Positions 41,592 to 50,118 of a stretch of 64,000 nucleotides of DNA are shown here, one piece after another (position 1 is the first letter of the stretch; every line of letters starts with the position of its first letter). Under the pieces are notes generated by a model, which did not search any database, was not told where the DNA came from, and was given only the letters and a program-made list of their open reading frames with translations. The translations under genes and the position numbers were made by a program. The stretch lies in NCBI RefSeq assembly GCF_002803075.1, contig NZ_NNBK01000019.1, positions 62,001 to 126,000 of the forward strand, in the 5' to 3' direction. This DNA is from Streptomyces sp. CB01373. GTDB lineage: Bacteria > Actinomycetota > Actinomycetes > Streptomycetales > Streptomycetaceae.

Positions 41592-43457
41592 CTAGGGTAC
41601 CGGCGGTTCCCCGGGCGGCTCCAACGCGGCGGGCCTCGCCCCGGCGGGCACGGTCTCCGGACGCCGGGGCCCGCGCCGCCACGGGACGGGCCAGGACAGG
41701 TTGAGGAACGCCTCGGCCTGGAGGGCGGCCAGGCTGATGCGGAGCAGGTCCCGGGCCGTGGGGTAGATCAGGAACCTCGGCTCCCACCGGGGCTGGAACT
41801 TGGCGTTGAACTTGTACAGCGACTCGATCTGGAACCAGCGGGAGAGGAACAGCAGCAGGCCGCGCCAGGCGCGCAGCGCCGGTCCCGCGCCCAGGCGTTC
41901 ACCGCGGGCGAGGGCGGCGCGGAACATCGCGAAGTTCAGCGAGACCCGGCTGATGCCGAGGCCGGGGGCCTGCTGGAGGGCCTTGACGATGAGGAGTTCG
42001 TTCAGTCCGGGGTCGGCGGTGCGGTCGCGGCGCATCAGCTCCAGGGAGATCCCGTCCGGGCCCCAGGGCACGAAGTGCAGGACCGCGCGGATGTCCCCGC
42101 CCGGGGCGGAGGCGCCGGCGTCCGGCTCCTTGTGGGCGGTGACGACCACGCAGTCGCCGTCGCCGGCCTCGCCGAAGCGGCCGAGGGCCATGGAGAAGCC
42201 GCGCTCCACCTCGGTGCCGCGCCAGGCAGCCGCCGCCGCGCGGATCTGCTCCGTCTCCTGCTCGGACAGGTCCCGCACACGGCGGATGCGGCAGCTGTAG
42301 CCGCCCCGTTCGATGCGGTTGACCATCTGCCGGACATTGCGCATCGGCCGCCCGGACAGGGTGAAGGCCTCGGTGTCGACGACGGCCTCGTCGCCGATCT
42401 CCAGCGCGTTCAGACCGGCTTCGCGGGTCCACACCTCGCCGCCGGTCTCGCTGCACCCCATCACCGCGGGAACCCAGGCGTGACGGGCGGCGGTGTCCAT
42501 GAACTCCTTGATGGCGCCCGGCCAGGCCTCCACGTCACCGATCGGGTCGCCGCCGGCGAGCATCACACCGGACACCACCCGGTAGGCGATCGCCGCCTTG
42601 CCGGTGGGGGAGAAGAGCACGTTCTTGTCGCGGCGCAGCGCGAAGTAGCCGAGCGAGTCCCGCTCACCGTGCCGTTCCAGCAGGGCGCGCAGCCGCCGCT
42701 CCTCGTCGTCGCCCAGCACGGGTACGGGTGTGAAGGGGCGCAGCGCGAGGTAGAGGGTGGTGGCCGCGGTCAGCAGGCCGAGCCCGGCGAGCGAGAAGTA
42801 CACGAGGTCGGCGGTGCGCGCACTGGAGTAGTGCACGGGTCCCTCGATGCCGATCAGACCGTAGGCGACGTGCTGGATCCGGTCGGACAGCGGGGACGCG
42901 ACGACCTTCCTGGGGTGCGCGCCGACGATCAGCAGTCCGGCGCCGAAGCTGAAGGCGCTCAGCAGGAGGAAGTTCCACACCGCCCGCCACCGGGTGCGTG
43001 GGTCGGACAGCGCGTAGAACTCCCGGCGGGCGACGAGCAGCAGCACGAGCAGCAGCACGGTGACGGCGCCGGGCACGTGCTGGTGCCAGCGCAGCAGTTG
43101 CAGGGCCGCTCCCGTGGGCAGCAGGATCATCACCGCCCGCCAGGCCCGCCGTTTGCGGCGCCGCAGGGCGTGGGCGAGCATCACCATCAGCACGCCCACG
43201 ATCAGCGAGGCGGCGGTCGCCAGGGACGACACGGCCCCGGGCAGGGCCCCGGCCAGGGTCTGCACCCGTCCGTGCCGCATACGAGGGGAGATCGCCCCCG
43301 CGACGTCGAGCACGCCCACGAGCAGGCACAGGTAACCGGCCACGGCGGGCACACGGTGGTAGGCGGCGCGAAGACGGTTCCGCGAGGCGCCTTCGTCGGT
43401 GGTCACGGAGTCCTTCACGAGGGGCCAGCGTAGAGCCTGCTGAGCGGGTGTGACCAC
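41592..43457 (-). CDS. MprF-type aminoacyl-phosphatidylglycerol synthase-like membrane protein
   Basis: 621 residues from a GTG at 43457 (a downstream in-frame GTG is possible). Roughly seven membrane helices lie in residues 35-265. The C-terminal 340 residues match the DUF2156 (GNAT-like) catalytic domain of phosphatidylglycerol lysyltransferases: GERDSLGYFALRRDKNVLFS, YRVVSGVMLAGGDPIGD, MVNRIERGGYSCRIRRVRDL and FNAKFQPRWEPRFLIYP. It is shorter than full MprF and lacks a lysyl-tRNA synthetase module. It would transfer an amino acid from tRNA to a membrane lipid, lowering surface charge. It ends only 4 bp upstream of the ArsR start. Confidence 0.83.
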   Translation of the reverse strand: MVTPAQQALRWPLVKDSVTTDEGASRNRLRAAYHRVPAVAGYLCLLVGVLDVAGAISPRMRHGRVQTLAGALPGAVSSLATAASLIVGVLMVMLAHALRRRKRRAWRAVMILLPTGAALQLLRWHQHVPGAVTVLLLVLLLVARREFYALSDPRTRWRAVWNFLLLSAFSFGAGLLIVGAHPRKVVASPLSDRIQHVAYGLIGIEGPVHYSSARTADLVYFSLAGLGLLTAATTLYLALRPFTPVPVLGDDEERRLRALLERHGERDSLGYFALRRDKNVLFSPTGKAAIAYRVVSGVMLAGGDPIGDVEAWPGAIKEFMDTAARHAWVPAVMGCSETGGEVWTREAGLNALEIGDEAVVDTEAFTLSGRPMRNVRQMVNRIERGGYSCRIRRVRDLSEQETEQIRAAAAAWRGTEVERGFSMALGRFGEAGDGDCVVVTAHKEPDAGASAPGGDIRAVLHFVPWGPDGISLELMRRDRTADPGLNELLIVKALQQAPGLGISRVSLNFAMFRAALARGERLGAGPALRAWRGLLLFLSRWFQIESLYKFNAKFQPRWEPRFLIYPTARDLLRISLAALQAEAFLNLSWPVPWRRGPRRPETVPAGARPAALEPPGEPPVP

Positions 43458-43506
43458 GGGCGGGGCTGGTGATCACATCTTTCCCCGGCGTGCTTCAATC
43501 AACGGA

Positions 43507-43514
43507 TTGCGCAA
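43507..43514. promoter_or_regulatory. TTGCGCAA element upstream of rodA-like gene
   Basis: A perfect octamer palindrome about 100 bp upstream of the SEDS gene at 43612 and 50 bp upstream of the divergent MprF-like gene. It is one of four copies in 3.7 kb. Confidence 0.45.
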
Positions 43515-43611
43515 GTGGGTGATGATGACGTCCCGCGCCGTGCGGGACCCGGGACGGCCTGCCGGGACGAAACGGGACGAACCGGGCGAGCCAGAGCGAA
43601 GGAGAGTCGCG

Positions 43612-44817
43612 ATGGAGGTCGGGAGCAGGCTCAGGGAGCCGGGCGCCACGCGGGCGGCGGTCCTGCGCGCGGGACCGCGGCCGCGCACGGCGTTCGGTAC
43701 GGTCCTGCGGCGGCTGGACTGGCCGCTGCTGGGTGCCGCGCTGGCGCTGTCCGTGCTCGGCGCGCTGCTGGTGTACTCCGCCACCCGCGGCCGTACCCAG
43801 TTGACGGGAGGCGACCCGTACGCCTTCCTGACCCGCCATCTGGTCAACCTCGCCATCGGGATCGCCCTGGCCGTCGGCACCATGTGGCTCGGCCCGCGCA
43901 GACTGCGGGACCTCGTCCCCGTCCTTTACGGCGTGACGCTCCTGCTGGTCCTCGCGGTACTGACTCCGATGGGCGCCACGATCAACGGGTCGCGCCGCTG
44001 GATCATGATCGGCGGGATGTCCATCCAGCCCGCGGAGTTCGTCAAGGTCGCCATCGTGCTGGCCATGGCCGTGCTGCTGGCCACCAAGGTGGACACGGGC
44101 GACCGGCGGAGCCCGGACAGCCGCAGCGTCCTGGAGTCCCTGGCGGTGGCCGGTGTGCCCGCCCTGCTGGTCCTCCTCACGCCGGACCTCGGGCAGTTCA
44201 TGGGCATCGGGGTGATCGTGCTCGGGGTGCTGCTCGCCTCGGGTGCCTCGGCGCGCTGGGTCACCGGACTGCTCGCGGTCGGCGTCCTCGGTGCCCTGGC
44301 GGTGTGGCAGCTGCATCTGCTGGACCAGTACCAGCTCAACCGGTTCGCCGCGTTCGCCGATCCCGCCCTCGACCCGTCCGGGGTCGGCTACAACACCAGC
44401 CAGGCCAGGATCGCCATCGGGGCCGGCGGCCTGCTGGGCCAGGGGCTGTTCCACGGAGCGCAGACCACTGGGCAGTTCGTGCCCGAGCAGCAGACCGACT
44501 TCGTCTTCAGCGTGGCGGGGGAGGAGTTGGGCTTCCTGGGCGCCGGGGCGCTGATCGCCCTGCTCGGCGTGGTGCTGTGGCGCGCGCTGCGCATCGCCCG
44601 CGCCTGCCCCGACCTGTACGGAACGGTGGTCGCGGCCGGCATCGTGGCCTGGCTGGCCTTCCAGGCGTTCGAGAACATCGGCATGAACCTCGGCATCATG
44701 CCGGTCACCGGACTGCCGCTGCCCTTCGTCAGCTACGGCGGCTCGTCGATGTTCGCCGGCTGGGTCGCCGTCGGCATCCTCCAGGGCATCCGTCTGCAAC
44801 GCCCGTTGTCCGCCTGA
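43612..44817 (+). CDS. RodA/FtsW-family SEDS peptidoglycan polymerase (RodA-like)
   Basis: 401 residues from an ATG at 43612 with GAAGGAGAG upstream. Ten membrane helices. SEDS landmarks are GSRRWIMIGGMSIQPAEFVK, TPDLGQFMG (the Asp in the fourth extracellular loop essential in RodA), QARIAIGAGGLLGQGLFHG, QTDFVFSVAGEELGFLG and GLPLPFVSYGGSSMFAGWV. SEDS proteins polymerise lipid II glycan chains together with a class B PBP. No PBP is adjacent here. Confidence 0.86.
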   Translation: MEVGSRLREPGATRAAVLRAGPRPRTAFGTVLRRLDWPLLGAALALSVLGALLVYSATRGRTQLTGGDPYAFLTRHLVNLAIGIALAVGTMWLGPRRLRDLVPVLYGVTLLLVLAVLTPMGATINGSRRWIMIGGMSIQPAEFVKVAIVLAMAVLLATKVDTGDRRSPDSRSVLESLAVAGVPALLVLLTPDLGQFMGIGVIVLGVLLASGASARWVTGLLAVGVLGALAVWQLHLLDQYQLNRFAAFADPALDPSGVGYNTSQARIAIGAGGLLGQGLFHGAQTTGQFVPEQQTDFVFSVAGEELGFLGAGALIALLGVVLWRALRIARACPDLYGTVVAAGIVAWLAFQAFENIGMNLGIMPVTGLPLPFVSYGGSSMFAGWVAVGILQGIRLQRPLSA

Positions 44818-44819
44818 CC

Positions 44820-44837
44820 CCGGCGCCTCAGCGCCGG
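44820..44837. terminator. Short convergent hairpin between the two SEDS genes
   Basis: CCGGCGC (44820-44826) and GCGCCGG (44831-44837) around CTCA. The gap between the convergent stops is only 10 bp, and the hairpin overlaps the reverse gene's stop codon. Confidence 0.5.
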
Positions 44838-46222
44838 CGACCGGGCCGGCGCAGCAGGGCCGTGCGCATCCGGCGTCCGCGGCCGTCCAGCGCCGCGCGG
44901 ACCGCCGGTTCGCTGCGGGTGGCGGCGAGCAGGATCCCCACCGCGTACAGGGTGGCGATCAGTGAGCTGCCGCCGTAGGAGAACAGCGGCAGGGGTACGC
45001 CCGCCACGGGCACCAGGCCCAGGACGCCGCCGAGGTTGATGAAGCTCTGCGCCCCGAGCCAGGTGATGATGCCGCCGGCCGCCAGACGGACGAACGGGTC
45101 CTTGTGGCGGGCGGCGATGCGCAGGCCGCCCGCGAACAGCGCGGCGAACAGGGCCAGTACGGACAGGGTGCCGACCAGACCCAGCTCCTCGCCGGTGATG
45201 GCGAAGATGAAGTCGGTGTGCGGCTCGGGCAGTTGGCCCCACTTCTCCACGCTGGCGCCGATGCCGTTGCCGAACAGGCCGCCCGTCGACAGCGCGTAGA
45301 GGCCGTGCACCACCTGCCAGCACTGGTCGTTCGGGCCCGGGTCGCTCGCACCGAGGCAGGCGAACCGGGACACCCGGTGCGGCGCGGTCATGATCAGCAA
45401 GGTGGCCAGGAGTGCCGCGCCCGTCAGGGCGGCCCCGAAGAGCCGCGGCGGCGCACCGGCCAGCCACAGCAGACCGAACAGCACGGCGCACAGGATGACG
45501 GCGGTACCCATGTCCCCGCCGAGCATCATCAGTCCCAGCAGCAGCAGCGCACCGGGTACCAGCGGCACGAGCAGATGCTTCCACTGGTCCAGCAGCTTGT
45601 GCTGCTGCTTGCGGGCCAGCAGGTCCGCGCCCCACACCACGAACGCGACCTTGGCGAACTCGCTGGGCTGGAGCACGAACGGCCCGCCCAGGTCGAGCCA
45701 GTTGGTGTTGCCGTTGACGGTCCGACCCAGCCCCGGCACCTGCACCAGCGCCAGCAGCAGCACGGACCCGGCCAGCAGCGGGAAGGCCAGTAACCGGTGC
45801 GCCTTCACCGGCATACGGGCGGCCGGCAGCGCCAGCGCCGCGCCGATCACCGCGGCCATGATCTGCCGGCGCAGATAGTAGGTCGGCGGCAGACCGGAGC
45901 GCAGCGCCTGGATCTGCGAGGAGGAGAACACCATCACCAGCCCCAGGCCGGCGATCAGCGCGGCACTGCCCGCCACCAGGTAGTAGCCGGTGAGCGGCCG
46001 GTCCCAGGCCCGCCGCAGCCGCACGCGGGCGCGGTCGAGCGCGCTGTGTCCGGGCGTACGTCCCGCACGCCCGCCGCGCGGCCGGCCCGCCGCCTTGGGG
46101 GCCCGCCGCGGGGACGCCTTCTCCGGGGCCCGCGGCGGGGCCGGCCGGCGTTCGGGTGCCGCCTTGGCGCCCTGCGCGCCCGGCGCGCGCTTCTCCGCGC
46201 GGACACTCTGTGAATTGCGCAT
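44828..46222 (-). CDS. RodA/FtsW-family SEDS peptidoglycan polymerase (FtsW-like)
   Basis: 464 residues from an ATG at 46222; earlier in-frame starts exist but the protein begins with the usual basic extension here. An Arg/Pro/Ala-rich cytoplasmic tail of about 70 residues precedes ten membrane helices. Motifs are GLVMVFSSSQI, VNGNTNWLDLGGPFVLQPSE, LMMLGGDMGTAVILC (Asp in the catalytic loop), GIGASVEKWGQLPEPHTDFI, FAITGEELGLVG and GVPLPLFSYGGSSLIATL. The PEPHTDFI and FSYGGSS forms are FtsW-like. The Lys/Arg-rich tail may bind divisome partners. A TTGCGCA inverted repeat covers the start codon. Confidence 0.85.
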   Translation of the reverse strand: MRNSQSVRAEKRAPGAQGAKAAPERRPAPPRAPEKASPRRAPKAAGRPRGGRAGRTPGHSALDRARVRLRRAWDRPLTGYYLVAGSAALIAGLGLVMVFSSSQIQALRSGLPPTYYLRRQIMAAVIGAALALPAARMPVKAHRLLAFPLLAGSVLLLALVQVPGLGRTVNGNTNWLDLGGPFVLQPSEFAKVAFVVWGADLLARKQQHKLLDQWKHLLVPLVPGALLLLGLMMLGGDMGTAVILCAVLFGLLWLAGAPPRLFGAALTGAALLATLLIMTAPHRVSRFACLGASDPGPNDQCWQVVHGLYALSTGGLFGNGIGASVEKWGQLPEPHTDFIFAITGEELGLVGTLSVLALFAALFAGGLRIAARHKDPFVRLAAGGIITWLGAQSFINLGGVLGLVPVAGVPLPLFSYGGSSLIATLYAVGILLAATRSEPAVRAALDGRGRRMRTALLRRPGRRR

Positions 46223-46230
46223 GTGCGCAA
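46215..46230. promoter_or_regulatory. TTGCGCA inverted repeat over the FtsW-like start codon
   Basis: TTGCGCATGTGCGCAA: seven-base arms around TG, containing the complement of the ATG at 46222. A bound factor would occlude initiation directly. Confidence 0.5.
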
Positions 46231-46368
46231 CCGTAGAGGTACGGGAGTGCTCCCCATGAGTCCGGCGCTCCGACGCCGGTGGCGCATCGCCGCTTCGCGG
46301 GACGCGTATGTGGGCGCGCGGCCCCGGCCGCGCGGGACGAGTCGCCATGGTGATCGGCCGCCGTCCCG

Positions 46369-46755
46369 TCAGGAGCGCGGCGCGCGACGGCGCCGGAACG
46401 GGTTCCGGAAGCGCCGCGGTCCACGACGCGCGGCCCGTGACCCGCCGTCCAGGAGGAGGCGGGCGGTGCCCTCGGGGCCCAGGGGAGCGTGGCCGGGACG
46501 GCGCGACCAGAAGCGGGCCAGGTGGCGTTCCAGATCCTCCCGGCCGTCCTCCTCGGTGCGCGCGACCAGGACCGGGCCCTCCGCGCCCTCCGGGGCGCGC
46601 AGGTCGACGATGCGCCCCTCGGCGGTGAAGGCCGCGAACTCCCCGTCCGCCACGTCGATGGCCTCGAGGCCGGCCTCCGCGGCCGGAAGCGAGGGGAAGA
46701 CGGCAAGTTCCTCGTCCCGGTCGAAGACCAGGACGAGGTCGGCAGGATGGTTCAC
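46369..46755 (-). CDS. Small acidic hypothetical protein
   Basis: 128 residues from a GTG at 46755 preceded by GGGAGGA. MNHPADLVLVFDRDEELAVF, then EAIDVADGEFAAFTAEGRIV and RTEEDGREDLERHLARFWSR, ending in a basic tail (RNPFRRRRAPRS). The acidic-then-basic layout is striking, but no domain is recognised. It is upstream of the FtsW-like gene on the same strand, 146 bp away. Confidence 0.65.
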   Translation of the reverse strand: MNHPADLVLVFDRDEELAVFPSLPAAEAGLEAIDVADGEFAAFTAEGRIVDLRAPEGAEGPVLVARTEEDGREDLERHLARFWSRRPGHAPLGPEGTARLLLDGGSRAARRGPRRFRNPFRRRRAPRS

Positions 46756-46878
46756 GTGCCCATCCTCCCCGGTCGGGTCCCCAATTCGCCAGCCGGGCAA
46801 GGGGGATGGCGAAATCATGGGTCCGGGGGCACTTCGGCCCGGGGTCCGGGCGGGCGGGAGATCTGCTCGGGTCAACGA

Positions 46879-46896
46879 TTGCGCAACCCGTAAACT
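46879..46896 (+). promoter_or_regulatory. TTGCGCAA element with adjacent -10-like box
   Basis: TTGCGCAA (46879-46886) is followed at 46891 by TAAACT, a plausible -10 sequence 7 bp before the ATG at 46903. This geometry suggests a leaderless or near-leaderless transcript whose promoter core includes the octamer. Confidence 0.5.
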
Positions 46897-46902
46897 GTCC
46901 CC

Positions 46903-47136
46903 ATGGAACCTGGTGGTGGCGTGATGGGGCAGGATGCCGCGGTCCTGGTGGGCGGGCCGGCGGACGGGATGCGGGTCAAGGTCGCCGGGCGGCCGTGGGT
47001 GCTCCAGGTGGCGCTCCCCTGCCAGGCGGAGGCGCCGCGGGGCGACGCGCGCGTGGAGGCGGTCTACATCTACCGCCGCGACGCGCGCGCGAAGGGCGAG
47101 CCCCTGCGGTACGGATTCGACGCGGCCAGCCCCTGA
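46903..47136 (+). CDS. Small hypothetical protein
   Basis: 77 residues from an ATG at 46903; an internal ATG (residue 8) is an alternative. It reads DAAVLVGGPADGMRVKVAGR then EAVYIYRRDARAKGEPLRYG. It looks like one small beta-rich domain seen as stand-alone proteins in actinobacteria. Function unknown. It precedes the LCP gene on the same strand. Confidence 0.6.
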   Translation: MEPGGGVMGQDAAVLVGGPADGMRVKVAGRPWVLQVALPCQAEAPRGDARVEAVYIYRRDARAKGEPLRYGFDAASP

Positions 47137-47200
47137 CCGCTCCCGCTCGGCCGGGGTGCGGGCCGGTCGCGTACCCCGTCGCGAAGGCCCCTCATCGACT

Positions 47201-47226
47201 GTTGCTACATTGCGCAACTGTACAAC
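47201..47226. promoter_or_regulatory. Extended TTGCGCAA palindrome upstream of the LCP gene
   Basis: TTGCGCAA (47210-47217) is flanked symmetrically at five bases by GTTG (47201-47204) and CAAC (47223-47226). It is 57 bp upstream of the preferred LCP start. Confidence 0.5.
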
Positions 47227-47282
47227 CATTGGGTGGGGTCAGTCGTCCCCTCTGTATGAGTACGACGGATGAGGGTGCGCGC

Positions 47283-48821
47283 ATGACGACCAGCCACAAG
47301 ACCGCTCCTTCGCGCCGCCGGAGCAGGGGAGTCCCGCCCCAGCGCCGGGGCGGTTCGCGCCGCGCCTCCCGCGGCAGCGGTGGACGCACCCGCGCACGCA
47401 CCGCCCTGATCGTGGCGCTGTCCCTGCTGGTGCTCGGCACGGCGGGGGTTGGCTGGCTGTATCTGAAGCTCAACGGCAACATCAACACCTTCGGCGCCGA
47501 CGGCCTGTCCGACGACCGGCCCGACGCCGGCTCGTCCAAGGGCGAGAACGTCCTGGTCATCGGTTCCGACGCGCGCGTCGGCGGCAACGACGCCCTCGGC
47601 GGCGGCAGCAAGGACGACATAGGCCGCTCCGACACCGCGTTCCTGCTGCACGTCTACGCCGACCACCAGCACGCCCTCGCCGTGTCCATCCCCCGGGACA
47701 CCCTGGTCACCATCCCGCCCTGCAAGCTCCCCGACGGCAGCTGGACCGAGGCGCAGCCGAACACGATGTTCAACGCCGCGTACTCCGTGGGCGGCACCGC
47801 CGAGGGCAACCCCGCGTGCAGTCAGAACACCGTGGAGCAGCTCACCGGGCTGCGCGTGGACCACACCGTCGTCGTCGACTTCAAGGGATTCGCCGCGCTG
47901 ACCGACGTGGTGGGCGGGGTGCCGGTGTGCGTGCCGCAGGACGTGTACCAGAAGGACCTCAACCCCAACCGGGCCACGCGCGGCTCCGTGCTGTTCACCA
48001 AGGGCGAGCAGACTGTCGCCGGGCAGAAGGCGCTGGACTGGGTCCGCATCCGGCACGGCATCGGCGACGGCTCCGACATAGGCCGGATCAAGCGCCAGCA
48101 GGCGTTCGTCGCCAGTCTCATCAAGCAGGTCAAGGCCGACGGGCTCACCCCGGGCAAGCTGCTGCCCCTCGCCGACGCCGCGACCAAGTCGCTCACCGTG
48201 GACCCCGGTCTCGGCTCGGCCGACAAGCTGCTGTCGTTCGCGCTGTCGTTGAAGAACGTGGACCTGCACAACACCAAGTTCGTCACCATCCCGTGGCGCT
48301 ATCAGGGCGCGCGGGTGGCCATCGTGGAGCCGGACGCCTCGGAGCTGTGGGCCGCGCTCAGGGCCGACCGCACCATCGACGGCAAGGACGCCGGAGGCAA
48401 GAAGGGCAAGAAGGGCAAGGCGGGCGCCTCCCCGTCTCCCGACACCGGCCTGGGGAAGGGCATCGACGTCAGCGTCTACAACGGCACCACCACCCTCGGC
48501 CTCGCCACGCGGGGCGCCGCCACCCTCACCGGCCGCGGCTTCACCGTCACCTCCACGGGGAACGCGGGCAGCCAGAACCACGCCACCACCGTCATCCAGT
48601 ACGGGCCCGGCCGGCAGGACCAGGCCGAGACGGTCGCCAAGCTCTTCCCCGGGGCCGAGCTCCAGGCACTGACCGGACCGGGCATCAACGTGGTACTGGG
48701 CGAGGACTTCGCGGCCGCCCCGGACGCGGCCTCGGCCGAGCCGACCTCCATGCCCACCTCGGTGGCGGCGGAAGCCCGCTCGGCCGACGACGACCTGTGC
48801 ACCAACCTGTCCTACGGGTAG
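47283..48821 (+). CDS. LytR-CpsA-Psr (LCP) family ligase
   Basis: 512 residues from an ATG at 47283 with GAGGG upstream; an ATG at 47256 would add nine residues. A basic cytoplasmic tail and one membrane helix (RTALIVALSLLVLGTAGVGW) precede the LCP domain: IGSDARVG, GRSDTAFLLHV, VSIPRDTLVTIP, VDFKGFAALTDVVGGVPVCV, DWVRIRHGIGDGSDIGRIKR. The C-terminal LytR_C domain begins at about residue 395 (IDVSVYNGTTTLGLATRGAA). LCP enzymes attach secondary polymers such as teichoic acids to peptidoglycan outside the membrane. Confidence 0.9.
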   Translation: MTTSHKTAPSRRRSRGVPPQRRGGSRRASRGSGGRTRARTALIVALSLLVLGTAGVGWLYLKLNGNINTFGADGLSDDRPDAGSSKGENVLVIGSDARVGGNDALGGGSKDDIGRSDTAFLLHVYADHQHALAVSIPRDTLVTIPPCKLPDGSWTEAQPNTMFNAAYSVGGTAEGNPACSQNTVEQLTGLRVDHTVVVDFKGFAALTDVVGGVPVCVPQDVYQKDLNPNRATRGSVLFTKGEQTVAGQKALDWVRIRHGIGDGSDIGRIKRQQAFVASLIKQVKADGLTPGKLLPLADAATKSLTVDPGLGSADKLLSFALSLKNVDLHNTKFVTIPWRYQGARVAIVEPDASELWAALRADRTIDGKDAGGKKGKKGKAGASPSPDTGLGKGIDVSVYNGTTTLGLATRGAATLTGRGFTVTSTGNAGSQNHATTVIQYGPGRQDQAETVAKLFPGAELQALTGPGINVVLGEDFAAAPDAASAEPTSMPTSVAAEARSADDDLCTNLSYG

Positions 48822-48868
48822 GCGGACACGCCGGCGCGGCGCCCTGTCCGCCCGGCCCGCCGACGGCG

Positions 48869-48902
48869 AAGGGCCGCACCCGCTGCTGCGGGTGCGGCCC
48901 TT
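48869..48902. terminator. Bidirectional terminator hairpin
   Basis: AAGGGCCGCACCCGC (48869-48883) pairs perfectly with GCGGGTGCGGCCCTT (48888-48902) around TGCT, giving a U run on either strand. It lies between the convergent LCP and LAETG-protein genes. Confidence 0.88.
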
Positions 48903-48933
48903 GTGCCTTGCCTCAGTGCGTCAGGGACGCGGA

Positions 48934-49971
48934 TCAGGCGGTGGCGGCTCCGCTGCCGGCCTTGCGGCGGCGCACCACGAACACGGCGCCCGCGCCGACG
49001 GCGACCGCGGCACCGCCCGCGAGCGCGATCATCGGCAGCGCCGAGCTGGAGCCGGTCTCGGCGAGGTGGCCCTCCGGGACGATCTGGTTGTCGCCGGCCG
49101 GCTTGACCGGCAGCGGCTTCTTGCCGCCCTGCGGCTTGGCGTCGCCCGGGTTGCCCTGCTTGGAGCCGGCGGCGAGGACGTCGAACTGGTAGGAGTCGTT
49201 GTCGCTGGAGTAGACGCAGTTGCCCTTGTCGTCGGCGTACATGCCGATGGAGATGGCGAAGCCCATGCCGGCCGGGGCCTTGTTGCCAATGCTCAGTCGC
49301 AGGTCGATGGAGAAGGACTCCTTGGCCTGGACGTCGGTGTAGCCGAGGTAGCCGGCGCCTTCGTCGCGCTCGTCCAGGGAGATGTCCACCCACTTGCCGG
49401 TGGCCGGGTCCTTGAACTGCAGCGTGAGGTAGCTGGTGTTGAACTCGAAGTTCTTCTCGTCGATCTGAGCGGCGAACACGCCGAGGTCGACGCGCTTGTA
49501 GGCGTTCTTACCGGAGTTCTTGACGTTCAGCTTGAAGTTGTGGAAGCCGCTGCCCGCGACGATCTTCGAGGGCAGGCCGGACAGGCTGGTGTGCAGGTTC
49601 TTGTCGAACTTCAGGTCGTCGGTGTCCTTGCACAGCTCCGGGTCCGGCGTGGGGGAGGCCGACGGAGAGGAGGTCACGGTCGCCGACGGGGTGGGCTTGG
49701 GTGAGTCGGTGGCGGACTCGTCCTCCGAGGGAGTCGACTCGGACGGGGTCGACTCCGCGTCCTCCGTGGGAGTCGACTCGGACGGGGTCGACTCCGTGTC
49801 GTCCGTGGGAGTCGACTCGGACGGGGTCGACTCCGTGTCGTCCGTGGGAGTCGACTCGGACGAGGTGACCGGGTCGTTGCCCGTCGCGAAGGCGGCGGGG
49901 GCCGCAAGAAGCACGGCCGGTGCGATGGCTGCCGTGGCTGCTGCGAGAGCCAAGGAGCGGCGAATCTTCAT
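48934..49971 (-). CDS. Sortase-anchored surface protein (LAETG) with Ser/Thr-acidic repeats
   Basis: 345 residues. Signal peptide 1-30 (LLAAPAAFA). Residues 33-80 are tandem STPTDDTESTPSE units, an extended and probably glycosylatable stalk. A beta-rich domain follows (KNLHTSLSGLPSKIVAGSGF; FEFNTSYLTLQFKDPATGKW). The C-terminus is a complete sorting signal: LAETG, a hydrophobic helix (ALPMIALAGGAAVAVGAGAV) and RRRKAG. LAxTG is the motif used by class E sortases of Streptomyces, so the protein is probably covalently attached to the wall. No sortase gene is in the window. Confidence 0.85.
   Translation of the reverse strand: MKIRRSLALAAATAAIAPAVLLAAPAAFATGNDPVTSSESTPTDDTESTPSESTPTDDTESTPSESTPTEDAESTPSESTPSEDESATDSPKPTPSATVTSSPSASPTPDPELCKDTDDLKFDKNLHTSLSGLPSKIVAGSGFHNFKLNVKNSGKNAYKRVDLGVFAAQIDEKNFEFNTSYLTLQFKDPATGKWVDISLDERDEGAGYLGYTDVQAKESFSIDLRLSIGNKAPAGMGFAISIGMYADDKGNCVYSSDNDSYQFDVLAAGSKQGNPGDAKPQGGKKPLPVKPAGDNQIVPEGHLAETGSSSALPMIALAGGAAVAVGAGAVFVVRRRKAGSGAATA
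49721..49863. repeat. 39-bp tandem repeats in the surface-protein stalk
   Basis: Three nearly identical 39-bp units start at 49721, 49760 and 49799, with a partial fourth at 49838. They differ by one or two bases each and encode 13-residue units. Such arrays gain and lose units by slippage, so copy number may vary between strains. Confidence 0.85.
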
Positions 49972-50118
49972 GCGAACCTCGAAAAACAGAAGTGGTCGAT
50001 GTGTGCGCAAAGGAGATCGCCGGGGGCGGTGAAGGGTTGCCCGACAATCGCGAAGTCAATGTGTGACGTGCCTCACTCGCGGGCGTGGGGCCGGTCTGCC
50101 CGGCGGTAGTGTGCGCCG

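Noticed and set aside
49721..49863. CRISPR-like direct repeats
   Set aside because: The 39-bp units are contiguous without spacers and lie in frame in a surface-protein gene; this is a coding tandem repeat.
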